Origin: Robiginitomaculum sp.
Lineage (GTDB): Bacteria > Pseudomonadota > Alphaproteobacteria > Caulobacterales > Maricaulaceae
Assembly: GCA_026982235.1 (NCBI GenBank)
Contig: JALSHM010000008.1
Location: forward strand, 1 to 7,020
Length of the DNA: 7,020 nt
Direction of reading: 5' to 3'
A model generated the notes under the pieces. It did no database searches and was not told where the DNA came from. It saw only the letters and a program-made list of their open reading frames with translations. A program made the position numbers and the translations under genes. How positions within the stretch are numbered: the stretch's first letter is position 1; every line of letters starts with the position of its first letter. Shown here one piece after another: positions 1 to 6,189 of this stretch.

Positions 1-1200
1 TAAGCGTAAAGCCTGCTCCAAAGCAATGACGTATCCGGCGGGTGATGCCCTGAAAGTGCCTTGTCCCGACACATCAAAACCGCCCAGAAGCTGCGCCGCC
101 TTGTTGCGCAGATTATTGGTAAAATATTTGGCGATAGGCGTGTCTTCTAAGGCGCTATGGCTGGTGAGCTTGTCTGCGAGGTTTGCCCGCATGTGGAGAT
201 TGCTGATTTGCCCACCTTGGGCATTCATCTGCCAATGACCATTTATTTGATTGTCTGCGGTTTTTTTAAAGTTACGGATATGTATATCGGCATTGGCGAC
301 AGTATAATCCGGCAAGGACAGGCCTGTAATCTTTGTCATATACCAGCCGGAAATTTCTGGTTTGGCATCTGTCTTAGCGCGGGTAATACTGAGTTTGAAC
401 TGGCTCTTGAGGGTTTTGGCTTGCAGGGGGTTTTGTGGCAATAATTCTGTGCGTAAGCCTTGCCCACTTACTGCGCCAAAAACATCAAAGGACTGCCCGT
501 TCTTGGTTTCGATAAATATATCATGTGTGATGTCGCCCTTTAGCATTTCCGCATTAAAAACGGCCTTGGTACCTGAAATATTGGCGCTCCAATGTGTAGC
601 GCTGGCAATATTTGCATCCATATGTGTTTGACCAATGCCGGCCTCGTTAGTTTCGCCGAGCGTTACTTGCCAATCAATGACACCACCCTCTATGCTTAAT
701 CCTTGCGGCGGCAAGAGCAGTTTTCGCGGCTTGTCTGATTTTGGTGGCATCCAGCTTGAAGTGATTTTACCATTTTTCGCCAGCTCTATCTTTAGATATG
801 GTTGCTCTAACGCGATCCGTTGTGCCATGCGCTTGCCAAAATTATAGTCGATAATTGCCCGCTTTGTTTTGAAAAAGACAACCCCATTTTTACGCATTTC
901 TATATCCGACGCTATAGCCTGTGTTTTGGTAAGCTTGGAAATATCCAGCGTTACCTCATAGCCTTGCTTGGCCAGAAGCTTGCGAATTTGGCTTTCCAGC
1001 AAGCTGGTGCGGTTATACCAAATCAATGTTAGGGCAATACTGGCCAGAATAGCCAAAACCAACAAAAGCCAGAATGCACGGCGCAAGAATGTTCGGACTC
1101 CGGATGTGGTATTTTTAGATGCCTTCCCAGCCGCAGGCTTGCCGACCTTGCCAGAATGTGACAATTTGGCTGTGTCTGATTTCTTTATTTGCGCACGCAT
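1..1200 (-). CDS. Large AsmA/YdbH-like membrane-anchored protein, N-terminal 400 residues (partial, runs off left edge)
   Basis: Reading the minus strand from the ATG at 1200 gives 400 codons without a stop down to base 1, so the gene is cut by the window edge. Residues 1-41 are a basic, Lys/Ala/Ser-rich cytoplasmic tail, and residues about 43-63 (FWLLLVLAILASIALTLIWY) form one membrane helix. The rest is beta-rich, with no catalytic motif, and has the rhythm of AsmA-like proteins: an amphipathic stretch after the helix (SQIRKLLAKQGYEVTLDISKL), then a block near 133-175 with QPYLKIELAKNGKITSSW followed by LSIEGGVIDW. These proteins sit in the inner membrane, cross the periplasm as a hydrophobic groove and are linked to phospholipid transport to the outer membrane. 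YdbH is the member it most resembles, but the diagnostic C-terminus is outside the window, so the subfamily is inference. An in-frame ATG at 1218 would add six residues (MYIESH). Neither start has a good Shine-Dalgarno, though GAAAG just before 1200 slightly favours that one. It is divergent from the peptidase at 1314. Confidence 0.7.
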   Translation of the reverse strand, partial: MRAQIKKSDTAKLSHSGKVGKPAAGKASKNTTSGVRTFLRRAFWLLLVLAILASIALTLIWYNRTSLLESQIRKLLAKQGYEVTLDISKLTKTQAIASDIEMRKNGVVFFKTKRAIIDYNFGKRMAQRIALEQPYLKIELAKNGKITSSWMPPKSDKPRKLLLPPQGLSIEGGVIDWQVTLGETNEAGIGQTHMDANIASATHWSANISGTKAVFNAEMLKGDITHDIFIETKNGQSFDVFGAVSGQGLRTELLPQNPLQAKTLKSQFKLSITRAKTDAKPEISGWYMTKITGLSLPDYTVANADIHIRNFKKTADNQINGHWQMNAQGGQISNLHMRANLADKLTSHSALEDTPIAKYFTNNLRNKAAQLLGGFDVSGQGTFRASPAGYVIALEQALRL

Positions 1201-1223
1201 ATGGCTTTCTATATACATATTAT

Positions 1224-1253
1224 TTGTGACGTTAACCAATCATAAGCCATAAT
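1224..1253 (+). promoter_or_regulatory. Candidate promoter of the M23 peptidase gene
   Basis: TTGTGA at 1224-1229 and CATAAT at 1248-1253 are separated by 18 bases and match the sigma-70 consensus boxes at 4/6 and 5/6. This would give a leader of about 50 bases before the ATG at 1314. A TTAACC half-site lies inside the spacer at 1232-1237. The site was found by eye and there is no experimental support. Confidence 0.3.
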
Positions 1254-1266
1254 TGTGGCAATAGCT

Positions 1267-1276
1267 GTCATATGAC
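1267..1276. repeat. Perfect 10-bp palindrome in the divergent intergenic region
   Basis: GTCATATGAC equals its own reverse complement. It lies between the candidate -10 box (1248-1253) and the peptidase start (1314), where a repressor could bind or the leader could be marked. It is short, so it may be chance. No regulator is identified. Confidence 0.3.
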
Positions 1277-1313
1277 GGGGTTTACACCAAATTAGGGATG
1301 GGGAAGACGAAAA

Positions 1314-2768
1314 ATGCGTGGTTTTAATGAAAAATTCACCCAAAAGATGAGATGGTTGCGCATGGCATTACGTAATGACGCCAAAGCCCTTTTAAGTGAT
1401 ACAAATGGGAAGGCACCGAAAAACGCTAAGGTTATGATAATCGGCGTTGGTGTGTTTTTAGGCGGTGTTTTGGCGCTGTCATCATTTGCCAGCAATGACA
1501 AAGTCGCGCAGCAAATTGATCTTGTGGATGTTGTTCCTGAGGCACCAAAATTAACATCGGTTGATTTGTATGACTTTAGAACTCTCAGCGAGCAAGCAAT
1601 GCTCGGCGTTACAACCAAGAGCCTAATTCTGAAGCCTGGCCAGTCTCTTGGCCCGCTTTTGCAAAAAAATGGGGTTGACCCGAACACGGCTTACGGTGTC
1701 ACTCAGGCGTTTTCCAAGGTCCACAACCCGCGTGACCTACGCGCCGGGCAAAAAATAAACCTATATTTTGAGAATGGTGGCACCAATTTTAGTGGTATAT
1801 CTCTTAAGCCTAATGCTGAAAATACAATTTTTGTTAATCGTTCACAAGACGGGAATTTTACAAGTAAAAAAATCTCTGCAGAATTTACCAAAACCTTGGT
1901 GCGGGTGGACGCGGAAATTAAAAATAGCCTATATCTGGACGCGCAAGCTTTGGGTGCGCCGGATAAAGTTATCGTTCAATTTTCTCATATCTACGCCCAC
2001 TCGGTCGATTTTCAGCGGGATATTCAGCCGGGCGATAAATTTGAAATGATGTTTGAAGTGTTTCGCGACCATAAAGGTAAAACCATTAAGGCTGGTGATC
2101 TGGTCTATACGAGCTTCTCCCCGCGCGGCAAGAAGTCAGAATTTTTCCTGTTCGAAAACGCGAAAGGCCGTGAGGGATATTATGATGAAAATGGTAAGGG
2201 TGCCAAGCGTATGCTTATGCGCACACCAGTTAACGGTGCGCGTTTGTCCTCACGTTTTGGGAGTCGCAAACATCCGATTTTGGGTTACCGTAAAAACCAT
2301 ACGGGCGTCGACTTTGCCGCGCCGCGCGGCACGCCGATTATGGCTGCCGGTACAGGCACTATTACCCGCGCCAGCAGATTTGGCTCTTTCGGTAATTATG
2401 TTAGTATTCGCCACTCTGACGGCTATGTCACGGCCTATGCCCATATGAAAAATTTCGCGCGCGGCATTAAAAAGGGTCGTCGAGTTGTGCAAGGGCAAAC
2501 CATTGGTTATGTGGGAACGACCGGGCGCTCAACTGGGCCGCACTTGCATTATGAGGTGCATAAAAAAGGGCGCAAAATTAACCCGATGACATTGTCGACC
2601 CTGTCTGGCAAGCCATTGTTAAAAGCTGACCTCCCCGCTTTTAAAAAACGCATGGCCGAAATCATTGCCGATAAAGCCAAAACACAGCTAGCGATAACGC
2701 CAGAACCTGAGCAAGTTGCAGAGGTGGCTACAGGAACAACGTCTACCGGGTCTCCAAGTGTTCAATAG
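1314..2768 (+). CDS. Inner-membrane-anchored M23 family peptidoglycan endopeptidase (MepM-like)
   Basis: A 484-residue zinc metallopeptidase predicted to cut peptide cross-bridges of peptidoglycan in the periplasm. Residues 1-39 are a basic cytoplasmic tail and 40-58 a membrane helix (VMIIGVGVFLGGVLALSSF). Residues about 98-152 look LysM/OapA-like (LKPGQSLGPLLQKNGV...LRAGQKINL). Residues about 225-300 match the Csd3/MepM-type middle domain (VDFQRDIQPGDKFEMMFE ... GYYDENGKGAKRMLMRTPV). The M23 catalytic domain spans about 301-425. Its zinc ligands are intact: H329 and D333 in HTGVD and H412 in HLHYEV. The probable catalytic histidines H377 (YAHM) and H410 are also present, so it should be an active enzyme rather than an EnvC/NlpD-type degenerate regulator. 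The C-terminal 50 residues are a low-complexity Thr/Glu/Ser tail. GGGGAAG at 1300-1306 serves as ribosome binding site for the ATG at 1314. Expected activity is DD-endopeptidase, by family resemblance only; the exact bond cut is not visible in the sequence. Confidence 0.93.
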   Translation: MRGFNEKFTQKMRWLRMALRNDAKALLSDTNGKAPKNAKVMIIGVGVFLGGVLALSSFASNDKVAQQIDLVDVVPEAPKLTSVDLYDFRTLSEQAMLGVTTKSLILKPGQSLGPLLQKNGVDPNTAYGVTQAFSKVHNPRDLRAGQKINLYFENGGTNFSGISLKPNAENTIFVNRSQDGNFTSKKISAEFTKTLVRVDAEIKNSLYLDAQALGAPDKVIVQFSHIYAHSVDFQRDIQPGDKFEMMFEVFRDHKGKTIKAGDLVYTSFSPRGKKSEFFLFENAKGREGYYDENGKGAKRMLMRTPVNGARLSSRFGSRKHPILGYRKNHTGVDFAAPRGTPIMAAGTGTITRASRFGSFGNYVSIRHSDGYVTAYAHMKNFARGIKKGRRVVQGQTIGYVGTTGRSTGPHLHYEVHKKGRKINPMTLSTLSGKPLLKADLPAFKKRMAEIIADKAKTQLAITPEPEQVAEVATGTTSTGSPSVQ

Positions 2769-2836
2769 CAAGTCTAACGTGTTTTGAAGTCTTTTTGGTT
2801 CCTGTTTACGAGGCTTACGACCTATATACAAAAGCT

Positions 2837-2850
2837 ATAGAGGGCTCTAT
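2837..2850. repeat. Short inverted repeat in the peptidase–DUF4282 gap
   Basis: ATAGAG at 2837-2842 and CTCTAT at 2845-2850 are exact reverse complements with two bases between them. An overlapping looser pair, CTATA at 2822-2826 and TATAG at 2836-2840, lies just upstream. No T-run follows, so it is not a convincing terminator for the peptidase gene. An operator upstream of the gene at 2934 is equally possible. The rest of the gap 2769-2933 shows no ORF. Confidence 0.35.
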
Positions 2851-2876
2851 TCTTCCAAAACCCTTTTTGAAGCCCC

Positions 2877-2904
2877 TTGCAGTTTTCCCCGGCGTGCTTA
2901 TGTT
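2877..2904 (+). promoter_or_regulatory. Weak candidate promoter of the DUF4282 gene
   Basis: TTGCAG at 2877-2882 and TATGTT at 2899-2904 are 16 bases apart, matching consensus at 3/6 and 4/6. This would place the transcription start about 25 bases before the ATG at 2934. The gap after the peptidase gene makes a separate promoter reasonable, but this one is weak. Confidence 0.22.
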
Positions 2905-2933
2905 GGACTTAGCCCAGCTTATAGGAGACCGCT

Positions 2934-3548
2934 ATGTTCGACTTATTTAAACAGTTTTTTTCTTTTCAAAAATTGATGAAAGACAGGCTTGTCGCCGCAT
3001 TTTTCTTCCTTGGACTTGTTGTCATTGGCTTTAAATTTTTAGGGACGCTGTGGGCGGCCTTTAGTAATTTATTTAGCGGTGCGGCAGGAAGCGGATTAGT
3101 TTTGTTTTTCGCCGCATTTTTCCAAATTTTGTTTATGTTTGTGTTATTGCGCCTGATTAGCGAATTGATGATGGCCATTTTTAGTATCAACGACAATTTA
3201 TCACCAGACGGGGGCAAATCTTATACGGCGGATATTGACGTGTTTGAGACTACAAAAGAGGCGGCGGCCAAAGCAGCTAAATCCGCTAGCGCTGTCACTA
3301 AATCGGCTATTGAGAAAACCAAAACCAAAATATCCGAACGTGGCAAGGACGATGACGATGATTATCCTGATTATGATGATGTTACCACGGACAAGCCCAA
3401 AACTAGGCCAAAAACCAAGCATAGTCCTGCCGCTGGGAAAACGACTACAAAAAAGACGACCACTAAAAAGGTAGTGAAAAAGCCTGCGGCTAAGAAACCA
3501 GCAGTAAAGAGAGCTACGCCGCGCAAGAAGCCAGCCCCAAAAAAATAG
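2934..3548 (+). CDS. DUF4282-type two-helix membrane protein with acidic patch and lysine-rich C-terminal tail
   Basis: 204 residues, with a good start: AGGAG at 2923-2927, six bases before the ATG. Residues 1-16 form an amphipathic segment (FKQFFSFQKLM). Two hydrophobic helices follow at about 18-42 and 53-82, the second ending LRLISELMMAIFSINDNL. This arrangement (F-F-S-F start, two helices, R-x-x-x-E-L-x-x-x-x-F-x-I-x-x-x-L end) is that of DUF4282 proteins, whose function is not known. The C-terminal half is unusual. An Ala/Lys helix-prone stretch lies at 107-133. Residues 139-149 carry eight Asp (DDDDDYPDYDD). Residues 151-204 hold 21 Lys/Arg against one Asp, including two tandem TTTKK units (170-179) and KKPAAKKPAVKR, like histone H1-type tails. 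Both termini are probably cytoplasmic, so the tail could touch nucleic acid or another polyanion; this is inference. The gene ends 21 bases before a strong terminator. Confidence 0.85.
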   Translation: MFDLFKQFFSFQKLMKDRLVAAFFFLGLVVIGFKFLGTLWAAFSNLFSGAAGSGLVLFFAAFFQILFMFVLLRLISELMMAIFSINDNLSPDGGKSYTADIDVFETTKEAAAKAAKSASAVTKSAIEKTKTKISERGKDDDDDYPDYDDVTTDKPKTRPKTKHSPAAGKTTTKKTTTKKVVKKPAAKKPAVKRATPRKKPAPKK

Positions 3549-3569
3549 CACTTAAAAATATAGATGTAT

Positions 3570-3602
3570 AAAAAACGGCGGGTCACCAGACCCGCCGTTT
3601 TT
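3570..3602. terminator. Bidirectional intrinsic terminator between convergent genes
   Basis: CGGCGGGTC at 3576-3584 pairs exactly with GACCCGCCG at 3589-3597 around an ACCA loop. Six A precede the stem (3570-3575) and five T follow it (3598-3602), so RNA from either strand gives a GC hairpin followed by a U-run. It sits between the DUF4282 stop (3548, plus) and the pnp stop (3625, minus), and can end both transcripts. Confidence 0.93.
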
Positions 3603-3624
3603 ATTTTAGAATGTCACTCAGGGA

Positions 3625-5745
3625 CTAGTCTTCGTCGTCAGCTATCTCTTCACCAGTTTCCTGGTCAACGACTTTCATGGACAGACGGGTTTTGCCGCGT
3701 TTGTCAAAGCCCATAAGCTTGACATAAACTTCGTCGCCTTCGGCCAAATGATCTTTTGGATGTTCGACACGCTCGCTAACAATTTGGCTGACATGGACAA
3801 GACCGTCCCGCTTACCAAAGAAGTTCACGAATGCACCGAAGTCCATAACCTTAACCACTTTACCTTTATAGATGGTACCAACTTCTGGTTCAGCCGTCAG
3901 TCCGTCAATCCAATCGCGAGCCGCTTCGATAGAGGCTGCATCATTAGAGGCCAGTTTAATCGTACCGTCGTCTTCGACCGACACACGCGCGCCTGTGACC
4001 TCAACGATTTCGCGGATAACCTTGCCGCCCGTACCAATGACGTCGCGGATTTTATCAACCGGGATTTTCATAGTGACGATGCGCGGTGCAAATTCGCCGA
4101 CATCTTCATTGGCTTCGTCCATGGCTTTATTCATTTCCGTAAGGATATGCGTCCGGCCACCATGGGCTTGTGCTAGGGCGTCTTTCATAATTTCCATTGT
4201 AATGCCGGCAATTTTTATGTCCATTTGCAAGCTTGTGATACCGTCACGTGTGCCGGCCACTTTGAAGTCCATATCACCGAGATGATCTTCATCCCCCAAA
4301 ATGTCTGAAAGAATGGCGATATCGTCGCCTTCTTTAATCAGACCCATAGCAATGCCGGAAACCGGTTTGGATATGGGCACGCCCGCATCCATCATGGCCA
4401 GTGAACAGCCACATACGGTCGCCATGGATGATGAGCCATTGGATTCCATAATTTCGGATACTAGGCGAATCGTGTACGGAAATTCTTCCTCGCTTGGCAG
4501 TACGGCAGATAATGCCCGTTGCGCCAATTTACCATGCCCATATTCCCGGCGCGATGTCCCGCGCAAGAAACGGGCTTCGCCAACAGAATATGGCGGGAAG
4601 TTATAGTGCAGCATAAATCTATTCTTTATCGTGCCCGTAAGCTGATCAACATATTGTTCGTCTTCGGACGTACCCAAAGTGGCTACGCAAAGGGCTTGGG
4701 TTTCGCCGCGTGTAAACAAGGCAGAACCATGGGTGCGCGGCAAGATGCCAGTTTCGGATTCGATTGGACGCACTTTATCAAGTTTGCGGCCATCAATACG
4801 TTTGCCAGTTTTGATAACACTCGTGCGTACGACCTTGGATTCTACGGATTTAAATGCATCTGAAAAGACACCTTCGTCCATGCCGTCGGGATTGTCTTCT
4901 GAGGTAATCAAAGCCGCGCCTTTTTCACGGGCTTCCGCGAGAGCGGCTTGGCGTTCCATTTTGTCGGTTTTCTTATAAGCCTTGGCAATGTCTTTTTCCA
5001 AAAGTTTGGCCACTGCTTTTTTCTCAGCCGTATAATCTGGAGCTTCAAAGTCCCAAGGTTCTTTCGCTGCTTTCTCGGCCAGTTCGATAATGGCGTCGAT
5101 AACAGGCTGATAACCTGCATGAGCAAATTCCAAAGCACCGAGCATTTCGTCCTCGGTTAATTCTTTGGCTTCACTTTCCACCATCATTACGGCACCTGCC
5201 GTACCTGCAACAACCAGATCAAGTGTGCTGTCTTCCATTTCTTGGATAGTGGGTTGCAAGACATATTCCCCGTCAATAAAGCCGACACGCGCAGCGCCAA
5301 TAGGCCCCATGAACGGCACACCTGACAAAGTAATGGCCGCAGAACCAGCAATCATACCAAGCACATCCGGCTCAGTTTCTAGGTCGTGTTGGAGCACAGT
5401 AATGATGACTTGGGTTTCGCTCATGAAGCCTTTGACAAACAAAGGTCTAAATGGACGGTCTATCAAGCGGGAAATGAGCGTTTCACGTTCGGTCGGGCGA
5501 CCTTCGCGTTTGAAATAACCGCCTGGTATTTTACCTGAGGCATAAAATTTTTCTTGGTAATTAACGGTTAGAGGGAAGAAGTTCTGCCCTGGTTTGGCAG
5601 ACCGTGCCGCACAAATAGTGGCCAGCAATACAGTTTCACCGTATGTCGCAAGTACTGCGCCGTCGGCTTGGCGCGCCATGCCGCCCGTTTCTAGTTTTAG
5701 GGTTTTTCCGCCCCATTCAATTTCTACAGATTGTTTATTAAACAT
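3625..5745 (-). CDS. pnp: Polynucleotide phosphorylase (PNPase)
   Basis: 706 residues, the normal full length. The enzyme degrades RNA 3'-to-5' with phosphate, releasing nucleoside diphosphates, and works as a trimer in RNA decay. Domains in order: first RNase PH fold about 1-225 (GGYFKREGRPTERE near 75-88 and the RNA-contacting RPFRP near 97-101), linking helical domain about 240-305, second RNase PH fold about 310-545 opening with KTGKRIDGR, KH domain about 555-615 and S1 domain about 620-690. The active-site segment LGDEDHLGDMDFKVAG carries D487, D493 and K495, equivalent to E. coli D486, D492 and K494. The KH loop is GTGG at 571-574, and the S1 core reads GTIYKGKVVKVMDFGAFV. The C-terminus is short and acidic (EEIADDED). 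The ATG at 5745 gives MFNKQSVEIEWGG; its ribosome binding site is weak (GAAAGACG). It follows rpsO with a terminator and leader between, the usual arrangement in which pnp is partly expressed on its own and autoregulated. Confidence 0.98.
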   Translation of the reverse strand: MFNKQSVEIEWGGKTLKLETGGMARQADGAVLATYGETVLLATICAARSAKPGQNFFPLTVNYQEKFYASGKIPGGYFKREGRPTERETLISRLIDRPFRPLFVKGFMSETQVIITVLQHDLETEPDVLGMIAGSAAITLSGVPFMGPIGAARVGFIDGEYVLQPTIQEMEDSTLDLVVAGTAGAVMMVESEAKELTEDEMLGALEFAHAGYQPVIDAIIELAEKAAKEPWDFEAPDYTAEKKAVAKLLEKDIAKAYKKTDKMERQAALAEAREKGAALITSEDNPDGMDEGVFSDAFKSVESKVVRTSVIKTGKRIDGRKLDKVRPIESETGILPRTHGSALFTRGETQALCVATLGTSEDEQYVDQLTGTIKNRFMLHYNFPPYSVGEARFLRGTSRREYGHGKLAQRALSAVLPSEEEFPYTIRLVSEIMESNGSSSMATVCGCSLAMMDAGVPISKPVSGIAMGLIKEGDDIAILSDILGDEDHLGDMDFKVAGTRDGITSLQMDIKIAGITMEIMKDALAQAHGGRTHILTEMNKAMDEANEDVGEFAPRIVTMKIPVDKIRDVIGTGGKVIREIVEVTGARVSVEDDGTIKLASNDAASIEAARDWIDGLTAEPEVGTIYKGKVVKVMDFGAFVNFFGKRDGLVHVSQIVSERVEHPKDHLAEGDEVYVKLMGFDKRGKTRLSMKVVDQETGEEIADDED

Positions 5746-5784
5746 AATTTTCGTCTTTCACATACATCAGGGCGAATCAATCTC

Positions 5785-5790
5785 ATTATA
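5785..5790 (-). promoter_or_regulatory. Perfect TATAAT, candidate -10 box of a pnp promoter
   Basis: On the minus strand TATAAT lies at 5790-5785. Transcription would start near 5778, leaving a leader of about 33 bases before the pnp ATG. No recognisable -35 hexamer stands 16-18 bases upstream, so it would be a weak or activator-dependent promoter, or chance. A GANTC site (5774-5778) overlaps the predicted start point. A pnp-proximal promoter behind the rpsO terminator is known in other bacteria. Confidence 0.35.
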
Positions 5791-5806
5791 GATACGTCCC
5801 CTTTTC

Positions 5807-5842
5807 GGGCTTTCTTGCCCATTATCTGGCTCTTCGCGAGCC
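5807..5842 (-). other. Two small hairpins in the rpsO–pnp leader
   Basis: In the minus-strand transcript GGCTC pairs with GAGCC (5842-5838 with 5832-5828, five-base loop). Just after it, GGGC pairs with GCCC (5820-5817 with 5810-5807, six-base loop). In enterobacteria the pnp leader forms a stem cut by RNase III and used for PNPase autoregulation. These two stems sit in the matching place but are short, and whether they are RNase III substrates is unknown. They lie upstream of the candidate TATAAT, so they would only be on read-through RNA from rpsO. Confidence 0.35.
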
Positions 5843-5851
5843 TACATACTT

Positions 5852-5880
5852 AAAAACCGTCCCCCAGAATTAGGAGACGG
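5852..5880 (-). terminator. rpsO intrinsic terminator
   Basis: In the minus-strand RNA, CCGTCTCC (5880-5873) pairs with GGGGACGG (5864-5857) including one G-U pair. The stem is followed directly by five U (5856-5852). It lies 20 bases after the rpsO stop and before pnp, so it should limit read-through from truB–rpsO into pnp. Confidence 0.85.
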
Positions 5881-5899
5881 CTTATTTTTGGAAATGCGC

Positions 5900-6169
5900 T
5901 TAACGGCGCAGACCCAAACTTTTGATGAGGTCTTGATAGCGACTTTCATCTTTTTTCTTGAGGTAATCAAGTTGCGTGCGGCGCAGGCTAACCATAGCCA
6001 GCAGACCACGGCGGGAATGATTGTCTTTTTTGTTGGTTTTAAAATGTTCAGTTAGATTGACAATGCGTTCGGTTAGGATTGCGACTTGTACTTCTGGTGA
6101 ACCAGTATCGCCCTCTGATCGGGCATATTTCTTAATGAGCGCAGCTTTGCGCTCTGGTGTAATCGACAT
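5900..6169 (-). CDS. rpsO: 30S ribosomal protein S15
   Basis: 89 residues, the standard S15 length. The protein binds the three-way junction of helices 20-22 of 16S rRNA and nucleates assembly of the 30S platform. The hallmark segments are present: GDTGSPEVQVAILTERI (20-36), the rRNA-contacting KKDNHSRRGLLAMVSLRR (47-64), and the ending LIKSLGLRR. An AGGAGA ribosome binding site lies at 6180-6175, five bases before the ATG at 6169. It starts 20 bases after the truB stop, so the two are very likely co-transcribed. Many bacteria let S15 repress its own translation through the rpsO leader; the short truB–rpsO gap leaves little room for a separate leader structure here, and I see none. Confidence 0.98.
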   Translation of the reverse strand: MSITPERKAALIKKYARSEGDTGSPEVQVAILTERIVNLTEHFKTNKKDNHSRRGLLAMVSLRRTQLDYLKKKDESRYQDLIKSLGLRR

Positions 6170-6189
6170 CGTATTCTCCTCTAAAACGA

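Noticed and set aside
1232..1246. A full CtrA box (TTAA-N7-TTAA)
   Set aside because: The left half TTAACC is present but the right half reads TAAG, two mismatches from TTAA, so only a half-site is supported.
26..1252. A chain of plus-strand open frames of 70-95 codons
   Set aside because: They overlap one another and lie opposite the continuous 400-codon minus-strand frame, which has a membrane helix and AsmA-like pattern. They have no good ribosome binding sites.
1292..1687. A 131-codon minus-strand frame opposite the start of the peptidase gene
   Set aside because: The plus-strand peptidase has intact catalytic motifs and a clear start. The antisense translation is not protein-like in any recognisable way.
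3201..3586. Hydrophobic minus-strand frames opposite the DUF4282 tail
   Set aside because: Their Phe/Leu/Val-rich translations are what one gets from reading lysine-rich coding sequence backwards. The sense gene has a good ribosome binding site and terminator.
3748..4285. Open frames of 137-142 codons on the plus strand
   Set aside because: They lie entirely opposite pnp, whose full domain set is unambiguous, and their translations show no recognisable motif. They are antisense shadows.
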